A stretch of 64,000 nt of DNA. Origin: Legionella rowbothamii (GTDB lineage: Bacteria > Pseudomonadota > Gammaproteobacteria > Legionellales > Legionellaceae). Positions 16,687 through 23,969 of the stretch are shown piece by piece. The notes beneath the pieces were generated by a model. The model did not search any database and had not been told where the DNA came from. It saw only the letters and a list, made by a program, of their open reading frames with translations. A program made the position numbers and the translations under genes. The stretch's first letter is position 1. Each line of letters begins with the position of its first letter. The stretch lies in NCBI RefSeq assembly GCF_900639985.1, contig NZ_CAAAIM010000004.1:186001-250000 (forward strand), read 5' to 3'.

Positions 16687-17341
16687 AATTTTTTTTCCAT
16701 TGCGCATGAGTCAGAGGATCAACCAAGGATAGATCAACATGATCTTCGGGATTGCGAATCCAATAAGCGTAATCTGCGGCAGCTAGGATATAACGATCAC
16801 TGGTGCTATCACCATAAGCATAGAGAGTGCCATGTTCTTGATTACGTAGAAGCTCTTTTAAAGCCAGTAACTTTTTCTCTCCGACAAAGCTATGATTAGC
16901 TATGTTGCCTGTTAATAATCCTTCGTCAGTTACTTCAAGTTTGGTGGCAATCATGTCATGAATTTCGATTTGTTTGCCCCATGGCTTCATATACAGATCT
17001 AAAGAACGGGTAATAATGATATTGCGATGTCCTTGCTCTTTATGCCACACCAGTCGCTGCACAATTTTGTCATAAAGATGATGGGGCATGATTTCTTTAG
17101 AAAATTCATCGGCAATCTGAGTTAGTTCTTCCAGTTTTCGCCCTTTAAAGACTGAGCTGACCATTTTATTCAGCGCGTATTCATCACTGAGCCTTGATAA
17201 AAATAGTAAGCTCCAGAATGCGTTACGAAAAATAAATTGGCAATACCCTATATCTCCCAGTAAATAACGAAAAAATCTAAGGCCACAAACACCGTCGCTG
17301 AGTGTGCCGTCAAAATCAAAAACAGCTATAGGTTGTCGCAT
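16676..17341 (-). CDS. HAD-IB family phosphatase
   Basis: 221 residues from ATG 17341, which has AGGGGA five bases upstream; a longer frame to 17380 would overlap dgkA and adds an unlikely N-terminus. HAD motifs: FDFDGTLSDG (nucleophile and acid/base Asp), IITRS (motif II), and YGDSTSDRYIL (motif IV). The helical cap and overall length fit subfamily IB, which includes phosphoserine phosphatase-like and PgpC-type lipid phosphatases. It begins 8 bp after dgkA, so a role in phospholipid turnover (e.g. a phosphatidylglycerol-phosphate phosphatase) is plausible but unproven. The 3' end lies in an extragenic repeat. Confidence 0.8.
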   Translation of the reverse strand: MRQPIAVFDFDGTLSDGVCGLRFFRYLLGDIGYCQFIFRNAFWSLLFLSRLSDEYALNKMVSSVFKGRKLEELTQIADEFSKEIMPHHLYDKIVQRLVWHKEQGHRNIIITRSLDLYMKPWGKQIEIHDMIATKLEVTDEGLLTGNIANHSFVGEKKLLALKELLRNQEHGTLYAYGDSTSDRYILAAADYAYWIRNPEDHVDLSLVDPLTHAQWKKNYKL

Positions 17342-17349
17342 AAAATCCC

Positions 17350-17718
17350 CTAACTGTGTGGGAGCATAATAATAAGCCATACAATAATTGCATTCAGTAT
17401 TGCCAGCATGACGGCGGCAGAACCAATATCTTTAGCTTTTTTGGTTAATTCATGCCAACTTAGATCAATACGGTTTAATGCAGTTTCCACGGCTGAATTG
17501 AGTAGTTCAACGATGGGAACGAATAAAAAGGAGCTAATTAAGGCAATTCGTTCCAATGCTGAATTCCCTATCCAGAAGGCTGCAGGCACAGCAATAAAAC
17601 CTGTATAAATCTCTAAACGGAAAGCAAATTCCTCTTTGAATGCAACTTTTAATCCGTCTAAAGAATAAAATGTTGCTCTTTTTAGTTGCAATCCTACTTT
17701 TGCCAGAAACTTTAGCAT
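17350..17718 (-). CDS. dgkA: Diacylglycerol kinase DgkA
   Basis: 122 residues with three membrane helices and the conserved signatures KEEFAFRLEIY and VELLNSAVETALNRI (the E-x-x-N-[ST]-A-[IV]-E active-site motif). DgkA is a homotrimeric inner-membrane enzyme that returns diacylglycerol, released during periplasmic glucan or lipid modification, to phosphatidic acid using ATP. It heads a two-gene unit with the HAD phosphatase. Confidence 0.93.
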   Translation of the reverse strand: MLKFLAKVGLQLKRATFYSLDGLKVAFKEEFAFRLEIYTGFIAVPAAFWIGNSALERIALISSFLFVPIVELLNSAVETALNRIDLSWHELTKKAKDIGSAAVMLAILNAIIVWLIIMLPHS

Positions 17719-17973
17719 TCAATGTACCTTTAAAAATAAACTTAATTTGACCTGGACTCTTAAGATATGTTTAATTTTGGCCCAGGCTCTTCTTTTTTTC
17801 AAATTATTAATTAATAGAAACTTGCCAATCATATTGATTGTTTGATCTATTTTTCCTTTTTTGATGCGAGGTGGTTTTTGACAAAATATTTATCATTTGC
17901 TAGTTTTTAATAAGATTAATAGAGCTATTAAACCGTGGTTGTATCTATTTATTGTTCTCCGAGGGACCGATGT

Positions 17974-19830
17974 ATGAGCAGCCGTTACAGTAGTTTAGTG
18001 AGCTTATTAGAAGCAAAAGCGCAGTCACAACCTGATTTTCCTCTGTATACTTTTTTAGGCAGAAACACGGATGAAAACAGGATTCTAACGCTTGAGAGCT
18101 TGGCAGAACAAGCAAGAAAAATAGCGATCTTATTACAAAAGAGTACTCATCCAGGTGAACGCGTTATTATTATCTATCCTCCTGGGCTGGAATTAATTGC
18201 TGCCTTTTTTGGCTGTTTGTATGCAGGTATCATCGCGATTCCGGTTTATCCTCCCCATACTAAAGCTTTAGCGAACAAACTGCACCATATTATTCAAAAT
18301 TCTGGGGCTAGAGTCGCTTTAACCACTGGTGAAATTTTACGTAAAATTAAAAAGTTAAGAATAGTAAAATTATTAAATAAAACACCAGTTCTTGGCAAAA
18401 TGGTTAATTGTCTTGCTGGCCAATCTTTTGAACGGCATAGTCAATTGCTGGGTTGGGATTTTGAAAAAATGCATTTTCTGGTTACCGACTATTTATCTGA
18501 TTATTCAGGGGATGGATGGGATAAGCCATTGATTACTGCGGATGCTCTTGCTTTTTTACAATATACTTCAGGGTCTACAGGAAAACCCAAAGGAGTCATG
18601 GTTAGTCATGGAAATTTATTGAATAACTTAGCGGGAATGCAGTTACGTAATCGCTCATCCAAAGACGATATTTGTGTTTCATGGCTGCCCCCGTATCATG
18701 ACATGGGGCTTATTGCTGGAGTTTTGCAGCCTCTGTTTACAGGTTATCCAGTAAAGTTAATGGCACCGATGTCTTTTTTACAACGCCCAGTTGCTTGGTT
18801 AGAGGCAATATCCCACTTTAGAGGAACAATTACTGGAGCACCTAATTTTGCTTATGATTTGTGCATTGATAAGATTACGGAGAATGAAAAAAAACATCTG
18901 GACTTAAGCAGCTGGCGAATTGCTGCTACAGGCTCTGAACCGATTCGTTGTTCTACTATAGAACGGTTCATCAATGTTTTTGAAGACTGTGGCTTCCAGG
19001 CTGCTGCTTTCTATCCTTGTTATGGCTTGGCAGAGTCTACATTAATGGTCACTGCGGTAGATCGTAACGAAGGGGCTCGAAGTCAGTTAGTCGATAATAA
19101 GGCTTTAAGTTTAGGACAGGTGCGTTATTGTGATGCAAGCTATCCTTATGCACGTCGGTTGGTCAATTGTGGAAAGCCGGCTGATGATTTTCATGTCCTG
19201 ATCGTTAATCCTGAGACCCTACAGGTATGTGCTGAGCGGAAAGTTGGAGAAATATGGGTAACAAGTAAAAGTGTCACTCAGGGGTATTGGCAATTGCCTA
19301 ATGAATCAAAATATTGCTTTCATGCAAAAATTTCTGGTGATGAGCGAACTTTTCTGCGAACAGGTGATTTGGGTTATCTTGCAGAGGGAGCGTTGTATGT
19401 TACTGGGCGGCTTAAAGACATGATTATTATTCGCGGCTGTAATTATTATCCTCATGATTTGGAGGAGACGATTAATGGTTGTCATTCCAATGTACGCGTG
19501 AATTGTTGCGCCATCTTTTCTGTGGATGAGAATGAGCGGGAATATTTAGTCATCGTTCAGGAAATAACACAGCATGTAGAAGTTGAGGTAGCTAGAGAGA
19601 TTATTAAAATAATCCGCAATAGAATTTTAAAAGAGCATGGGATTACTGCCGATATTGTGGTGCTTGCTGCACACAAAGCAGTTCCTAAAACAACCAGTGG
19701 TAAAATTCAGCGTTTATTATGTAAGAAAAATTATTTGGAAGGTTCATTAGAAATTTTCTATATTGATAGTATCCATGATTCAAGTTCTATATCTAAAATA
19801 CTTCAATATGTGCGCTTTTGTGTACTGTGA
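17974..19830 (+). CDS. Fatty acyl-AMP ligase (FAAL)
   Basis: 618 residues from ATG 17974, preceded by GAGGGA at good spacing; the open frame extends to a GTG at 17935. Adenylation motifs: YTSGSTGKPKGVMVSHGNL (P-loop), FYPCYGLAESTL, RTGDLGYL and GRLKDMIIIRGCNYYP. The NYYPHDLEETI ending of the core and overall pattern fit FAALs, which form acyl-AMP and pass the chain to an acyl carrier protein rather than to CoA. The next gene begins 39 bp later and encodes just such a carrier domain, so the pair probably works together. Chain type and product are unknown. Confidence 0.88.
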   Translation: MSSRYSSLVSLLEAKAQSQPDFPLYTFLGRNTDENRILTLESLAEQARKIAILLQKSTHPGERVIIIYPPGLELIAAFFGCLYAGIIAIPVYPPHTKALANKLHHIIQNSGARVALTTGEILRKIKKLRIVKLLNKTPVLGKMVNCLAGQSFERHSQLLGWDFEKMHFLVTDYLSDYSGDGWDKPLITADALAFLQYTSGSTGKPKGVMVSHGNLLNNLAGMQLRNRSSKDDICVSWLPPYHDMGLIAGVLQPLFTGYPVKLMAPMSFLQRPVAWLEAISHFRGTITGAPNFAYDLCIDKITENEKKHLDLSSWRIAATGSEPIRCSTIERFINVFEDCGFQAAAFYPCYGLAESTLMVTAVDRNEGARSQLVDNKALSLGQVRYCDASYPYARRLVNCGKPADDFHVLIVNPETLQVCAERKVGEIWVTSKSVTQGYWQLPNESKYCFHAKISGDERTFLRTGDLGYLAEGALYVTGRLKDMIIIRGCNYYPHDLEETINGCHSNVRVNCCAIFSVDENEREYLVIVQEITQHVEVEVAREIIKIIRNRILKEHGITADIVVLAAHKAVPKTTSGKIQRLLCKKNYLEGSLEIFYIDSIHDSSSISKILQYVRFCVL

Positions 19831-19869
19831 GGGTTGGGGGACAATAGATTAATTCATCAAGGAGGGATG

Positions 19870-20841
19870 ATGTGGGAGTTACGGCAAAAATTGACTCAAA
19901 AGCAAGAGATTCAGCAGGATTTGCTGCATCTCATTCATCGTCTCAACCCTACTAATTCCACATCTGAGTTCTTGAGTTTAGATTCATTAGCACAAATAGA
20001 GTTATTAACGGCAATTGAAAAAAAATTTGGTATTCGTTTAGCGGATCATGAAATTGCTGGGGCAAATACTTTGGATGATTTAGCGCAAACCATTACATCG
20101 AAGCAAAAACAATACAAACGTTTTAGTGCCCCATTAAGTGAGCGGATTGCAGATACACCAGCTTTTTTTAAATCATCACTCATGCGGAGCACCGTACATC
20201 GATACATGGCCGGATTTGTCCGTAATCGTTTTGGTATGGAGGTCCTTGGGCGTGAATTTATTCCTTCAGATGGTTCGTTTATTATCGCCGCAAATCATAG
20301 TAGTCATTTGGATAGCTTGGCATTGATGGCAGCGGCGGGAGGTACCTTTGATAATTATGCTTTATTAGCTGCCAAAGATTATTTTTATGAGCCTCCTTCG
20401 CCGACTCTTTTTTTATTGAAAAAGTTATTTAATTTAATTCCTTTTGATCGAAATCCTGAACCCTCGTCGATGTTAAATAATATCAATAGATGTCAAGCTG
20501 CGATTAAGGCAAATAAAAATTTAATTATTTTTCCTGAAGCTACGCGTTCTTTAGATGGTGACCTTCACGCGTTTAAAGGTGGCTGTGCGATGTTGGCTTG
20601 GGAATTACAAATTCCTATAATTCCTGCGTATATTAAAGGTGCTTATGAGTGTTTACCTAAAGGAAAAATGTGGCCTAGGAAGGGCAAAATTACTGTCAGC
20701 TTTGGTCTGCCAATCGTCATGAAAAATTATGTGTCCAGCGTATCTGAGCTAAACTATCAACTATATAAAATGATTACACAAGAGCTTGAACAACAGATTA
20801 AGCAGTTGGGGAGTGCGCTGTATGTTAAGGAGCAACCATGA
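19870..20841 (+). CDS. Acyl carrier protein fused to PlsC-type acyltransferase
   Basis: 323 residues from ATG 19870, with GGAGG four bases upstream; ATG 19867 and TTG 19834 are less likely. N-terminal ACP domain (about 1-75) with the phosphopantetheine serine in LSLDSLAQIELL (Ser39). After a linker, a PlsC/LPLAT domain carries NHSSHLDS (HX4D catalytic motif, His143/Asp148), FDRN, FPEATRS (the usual FPEGTRS with Ala for Gly) and a PAYIKGAYE strand. No clear transmembrane helix. It should accept the acyl group from the adjacent FAAL and transfer it to a lipid or other acceptor without free acyl-CoA. Stop overlaps the PP2C start (ATGA). Confidence 0.85.
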   Translation: MWELRQKLTQKQEIQQDLLHLIHRLNPTNSTSEFLSLDSLAQIELLTAIEKKFGIRLADHEIAGANTLDDLAQTITSKQKQYKRFSAPLSERIADTPAFFKSSLMRSTVHRYMAGFVRNRFGMEVLGREFIPSDGSFIIAANHSSHLDSLALMAAAGGTFDNYALLAAKDYFYEPPSPTLFLLKKLFNLIPFDRNPEPSSMLNNINRCQAAIKANKNLIIFPEATRSLDGDLHAFKGGCAMLAWELQIPIIPAYIKGAYECLPKGKMWPRKGKITVSFGLPIVMKNYVSSVSELNYQLYKMITQELEQQIKQLGSALYVKEQP

Positions 20842-21803
20842 TGAGAGTCGCAGAATTAATTTCTATACCAAGTGATGAGTCTGAGGTTCGCTTTGAAAAA
20901 AAAGAACAGAATTTTGCTTTATTTGAGATGCAGGGTTTACGTCCAACTCAAGAGGATGCGGCGGTAGCCTATTGGTACACAGCAGACTCATTTAACTCAT
21001 TAACCGCGCAAGATATTGGGCATCGTTTATGGACCAGTTATAAACTGATTAATCAACATTGTCTCAAACCTGGTTTTGGTGGCTCTACCGCATCGACCAC
21101 CATTTATGATGGTGGAGGTAATTTAATTACAGCTACCTTAGGGGATTCGGTGGTTTTTGCCGTGGTCTATTTCCCTAATGGACATGTTGCTTCAGTTGTG
21201 CGGTTAAATAAGGTTATTCATCATCCTGATCTCGATCAAGAGCGGTTGACTCAAGTGCGAGGGCTTGTAAAAAATGGGCGTTTGTTGGGACGGTATGGTT
21301 CTTTGGCTTTATCAAGGGCACTGGGGGATTATGATTTTATCGAATCTGGGGTTTGTGATGAGGCGCATATTGATATAACACCAAGTGATTTTACCCATGC
21401 TCCTGGGATGAAGACGCAAATTATCACTACCTGCGATGGATTTACGGAGCCAGTCCCTGGACAAACGAAAGAAACTCAGGAGCAATGGTTTTGGCAGCAG
21501 TTACAGTCTATTGATAATCCTGGGTTACATTCGGAGGCTGAGTTGGCACGGTTGCTTGCTTACAAGGCATTCCATGCCGGCTCAAGGGATAATATTTCCA
21601 TTTCGGTGCAAGTCTTAGCAAAAAATAAACCTTTTTTAGTGGGAATTTATGATGGACATGGGGGCGATTCAACCTCAACATATATTGCAAGCACCATTGG
21701 TAAGGTATTTGAACAACAATGCAGTTTGAGTTCAGAAAGCTATGCGGAGCACGAATTAAGCGTTGATCGAAACTGGCCTATCTTCTCTAGGGATAATTAT
21801 TAG
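20838..21803 (+). CDS. PP2C-family protein phosphatase with permuted motif order
   Basis: 321 residues. PP2C motifs are all seen but in a new order: LRPTQEDA (35-41), GSTAS (82-86), LGDSVVF (101-107), LALSRALGD (156-164), TTCDGFTEP (197-205), SRDNISI (249-255), and only then VGIYDGHGG (268-276), which normally lies just after the QEDA strand. The helix that should follow DGHGG is also at the C-terminus (TYIASTIGKVF). The metal-binding aspartates (40, 200, 251, 272) are present, so catalysis is possible. It is the third gene of the FAAL operon (ATGA overlap, AGGAG site). No signal peptide; host targets are possible but unproven. Confidence 0.82.
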   Translation: MMRVAELISIPSDESEVRFEKKEQNFALFEMQGLRPTQEDAAVAYWYTADSFNSLTAQDIGHRLWTSYKLINQHCLKPGFGGSTASTTIYDGGGNLITATLGDSVVFAVVYFPNGHVASVVRLNKVIHHPDLDQERLTQVRGLVKNGRLLGRYGSLALSRALGDYDFIESGVCDEAHIDITPSDFTHAPGMKTQIITTCDGFTEPVPGQTKETQEQWFWQQLQSIDNPGLHSEAELARLLAYKAFHAGSRDNISISVQVLAKNKPFLVGIYDGHGGDSTSTYIASTIGKVFEQQCSLSSESYAEHELSVDRNWPIFSRDNY

Positions 21804-21929
21804 CATAGCGTAGTATGGAGATTGATTCTTCATAAATGTTTTAAGGTTTTTATGGATTTTATTTGTTTTTACCGTCTGACTAACTATAGTTAAAGGTAGG
21901 AAAACACTAGAAATTATAGGAGAGCTATT

Positions 21930-22172
21930 ATGGATAATGCAAATCGTAGTGAGAAATCACATGTTTCTGAAGCTGCTAGTGAATTGCTAAATGAAGGAAA
22001 AAAATGGGCTAATGAGGTGTGTGAAGAGGGCATAAATCGTGCCTGCCAAGCAGAAGAGAGCCTTAAAGAATGCTCCGATCAATTATTGAAAAAAATACAA
22101 GAAAATCCATTAAGTTCCGTTTTAATTGCGGGCGGGATAGGTTTTTTATTATCTAAGATCTTGAGAAAATAA
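21930..22172 (+). CDS. DUF883-like tail-anchored protein (ElaB/YqjD type)
   Basis: 80 residues: a helical, charged soluble part with three cysteines and a C-terminal membrane anchor PLSSVLIAGGIGFLLSKILRK with the arginine/lysine end typical of ElaB/YqjD/YgaM. Family members bind ribosomes and sit at the inner membrane in stationary phase. A strong AGGAG precedes the ATG by about 9 bp. The stop shares bases with the next start, as in a yqjD-yqjE-yqjK arrangement. Confidence 0.8.
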   Translation: MDNANRSEKSHVSEAASELLNEGKKWANEVCEEGINRACQAEESLKECSDQLLKKIQENPLSSVLIAGGIGFLLSKILRK

Positions 22173-22612
22173 TGGAAGCCTTAAAGCAGGTAGAGGAGCT
22201 TGTTTCTACACGAATTAATCTTGTAAAAACGATATTTTCAGTGATGCGTTTGGAGGCAAGGCTGGCGGGCCTTACTGTGTTTCCGCTGGTGCTGAATATC
22301 TGCCTGCTGCTCATTGTTTTAATGACTTTTTGGATAGGCATTTCATTATTACTTGGGTATGAGTTTTTCGTACTTTCTAATAATTTCTTACTCTCAGTGG
22401 TATTAGTCGTTCTATTTAATCTGGGGGTATTGCTGGCTTTAGCTAAGTACCTTACTTTTAATCTGAAAAATATGAGCTTTGAAAAAACTAGATCCTATTT
22501 TTCCCAAAATAAGAGTATGGATGATGAGCAATTCGAGGAAACAGTTACGAGCGCAAATAACCGCGATGGACAAGAAGGTACATCTGCAACGGGCATTGGT
22601 GGCGCAGAATAA
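22172..22612 (+). CDS. YqjE-like / phage-holin-family membrane protein
   Basis: 146 residues with two long membrane helices (about 35-63 and 71-94). The start LKQVEELVSTRINLVKTIF leads into helix one, as in YqjE (actinobacterial holin-X-like family); the C-terminal 40 residues are acidic and polar. The ATG overlaps the TAA of the DUF883 gene. It is followed by an out-of-frame overlapping YqjK-like ORF. Function is unknown; the family is linked to envelope stress in enterobacteria. Confidence 0.7.
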   Translation: MEALKQVEELVSTRINLVKTIFSVMRLEARLAGLTVFPLVLNICLLLIVLMTFWIGISLLLGYEFFVLSNNFLLSVVLVVLFNLGVLLALAKYLTFNLKNMSFEKTRSYFSQNKSMDDEQFEETVTSANNRDGQEGTSATGIGGAE

Positions 22613-22823
22613 GCGATATCTGGGATTACATCAGGTGAATTATACGGTGGTTTTGGTGGTTACGGTATTAATTCCTTGTTTGTGGTTAGGTTGGAAGCTC
22701 AGTGAAGAAAAATGGATTGATAGAATAACTGCGCAGCTTGCGGAATTACTTACCTTAACTTTCTTCACTTATTTTCGTAAGCAATTGATGGCATTATTGA
22801 CACCGCAAAAGATAGACCCGTAA
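22521..22823 (+). CDS. YqjK-like small membrane protein
   Basis: About 100 residues from ATG 22521 or 22524; the open frame reaches 22479. A basic N-terminal region (SNSRKQLRAQITAMDKKVHLQRALVAQNKRY) is followed by a hydrophobic segment (NYTVVLVVTVLIPCLWLGWKL) and an amphipathic helix. The first 92 bases overlap the 3' end of the YqjE-like gene in another frame. Position and layout match yqjK in the yqjDEK cluster, but sequence similarity is too short for a firm family call. Confidence 0.6.
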   Translation: MMSNSRKQLRAQITAMDKKVHLQRALVAQNKRYLGLHQVNYTVVLVVTVLIPCLWLGWKLSEEKWIDRITAQLAELLTLTFFTYFRKQLMALLTPQKIDP

Positions 22824-22832
22824 AACACGTGA

Positions 22833-22859
22833 GTAGGTCGGGCTTATGGCCCGACCTAC
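22833..22859. repeat. Perfect 11-bp inverted repeat, GTAGGTCGGGC variant
   Basis: GTAGGTCGGGC, five-base loop, GCCCGACCTAC. It lies between the convergent YqjK-like and carbonic anhydrase genes and is a compensated variant (T to C, A to G) of the palindromes at 631 and 16646, which supports selection for the hairpin. Confidence 0.8.
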
Positions 22860-22871
22860 ATTTAGGGGCTT

Positions 22872-23930
22872 TTAAGCGTAATGAAACCCATTAGTAGGTA
22901 CCAACTCTTCATCATTAGATGGCGTGGTGGTATGCATCGGAGTATGCGCTGTTTTAATACAAGCCTTATTATAGCCTGGCGAGTTCAATATATTTTTCTG
23001 ACAACTTCCCGCAGTTCTTAGGGCAACCTCTGGGCATTTTTCCAGTAGTGACGCAAATCGGCGGTCCTTTTTCCCTTCACTTTCAATGCATAACTCACCA
23101 AACTCATGCCAAAGTCGCTCTATTACCTTGGTGTTAATTGCATCCCAGATAACATTTTCCCCTTTAAACTTAAGTAACTTCATTTGTTCAGCTATTGTAC
23201 GGTACTCTTCTTCTGTGGCGGGCAATGAATAGGTTTTTGCCTCTTCCTCAATAATCGCGTTCATTTTATTAAGTACAAGTTCGCTATTAAATAGATTTTC
23301 GACAGCTTGTTCATAGGGTAAAAAATGTTGGGTCTTGGGCTCATAAATAAAAAACTCACCTTCTTCAATGTCATAATACCAGGCATGAATTTTTAGTTTG
23401 CCTGCTTGTAAACGTTCTTTAACTATATCCATAGTATGTAAGTGTTCTATTTGTAAGAGGATATTTTCCTCTGTAAGATATTTTAATTTTTGTGGTGAAT
23501 CTTGCAATTCAGCATGCTTTTCATGTACCCGCTCCAGAGCGGGTCGAGCGTAAGCATCAAGGAACTCAGCAACGAGAGGTAAGTTTTCTGCAAGATTAGG
23601 ATTTAATAAGCCCTTCATCGCACCGCAATCCGAATGTCCACAGACAATAATTTCAGTTACATTGAGTACTTTCAGAGCATATTCAGCGGTTGCCCTTTCT
23701 CCTGTTGGGTAAGGGACTTTGGGTGGGAAAATATTTCCTGCATTACGGATAACAAACAAATCTCCTGCATCTGCATTGGTTACGTAGGAGGGAACAATTC
23801 GGGAGTCAGAGCAGGTGATTAAGAACACATCTGGAGATTGTCCTTTGCTTAAGGAGTGAAATAAGTCACGCTGTTCAGGAAGGTCATAACTTTTAAAATG
23901 GCGAATTCCTTTGAGTAGCTTTATGGGCAT
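22872..23930 (-). CDS. Beta-class carbonic anhydrase with a C-terminal extension
   Basis: 352 residues. Residues 1-215 are a complete beta-carbonic anhydrase: CSDSR (Cys40, Asp42, Arg44) and HSDCGAM (His99, Cys102) supply the zinc ligands and Asp/Arg dyad, plus VIRNAGNIFPP. It interconverts CO2 and bicarbonate in the cytosol. About 135 extra residues follow, with several cysteines and a polar tail (HTPMHTTTPSNDEE) that I do not recognise. It starts 39 bp after the FAD oxidase gene on the same strand with an AGGAG site, so it may be the last gene of the kmo operon. Confidence 0.9.
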   Translation of the reverse strand: MPIKLLKGIRHFKSYDLPEQRDLFHSLSKGQSPDVFLITCSDSRIVPSYVTNADAGDLFVIRNAGNIFPPKVPYPTGERATAEYALKVLNVTEIIVCGHSDCGAMKGLLNPNLAENLPLVAEFLDAYARPALERVHEKHAELQDSPQKLKYLTEENILLQIEHLHTMDIVKERLQAGKLKIHAWYYDIEEGEFFIYEPKTQHFLPYEQAVENLFNSELVLNKMNAIIEEEAKTYSLPATEEEYRTIAEQMKLLKFKGENVIWDAINTKVIERLWHEFGELCIESEGKKDRRFASLLEKCPEVALRTAGSCQKNILNSPGYNKACIKTAHTPMHTTTPSNDEELVPTNGFHYA

Positions 23931-23969
23931 ATATTACTCCTGTTTTTATTCGTAGGCTAAGATTCTCCC

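Noticed and set aside
17735..17790. Imperfect direct repeats TTGACCTGGACTCTT / TTGGCCCAGGCTCTT before the FAAL operon
   Set aside because: Too short and imperfect to call a regulatory element or att site.
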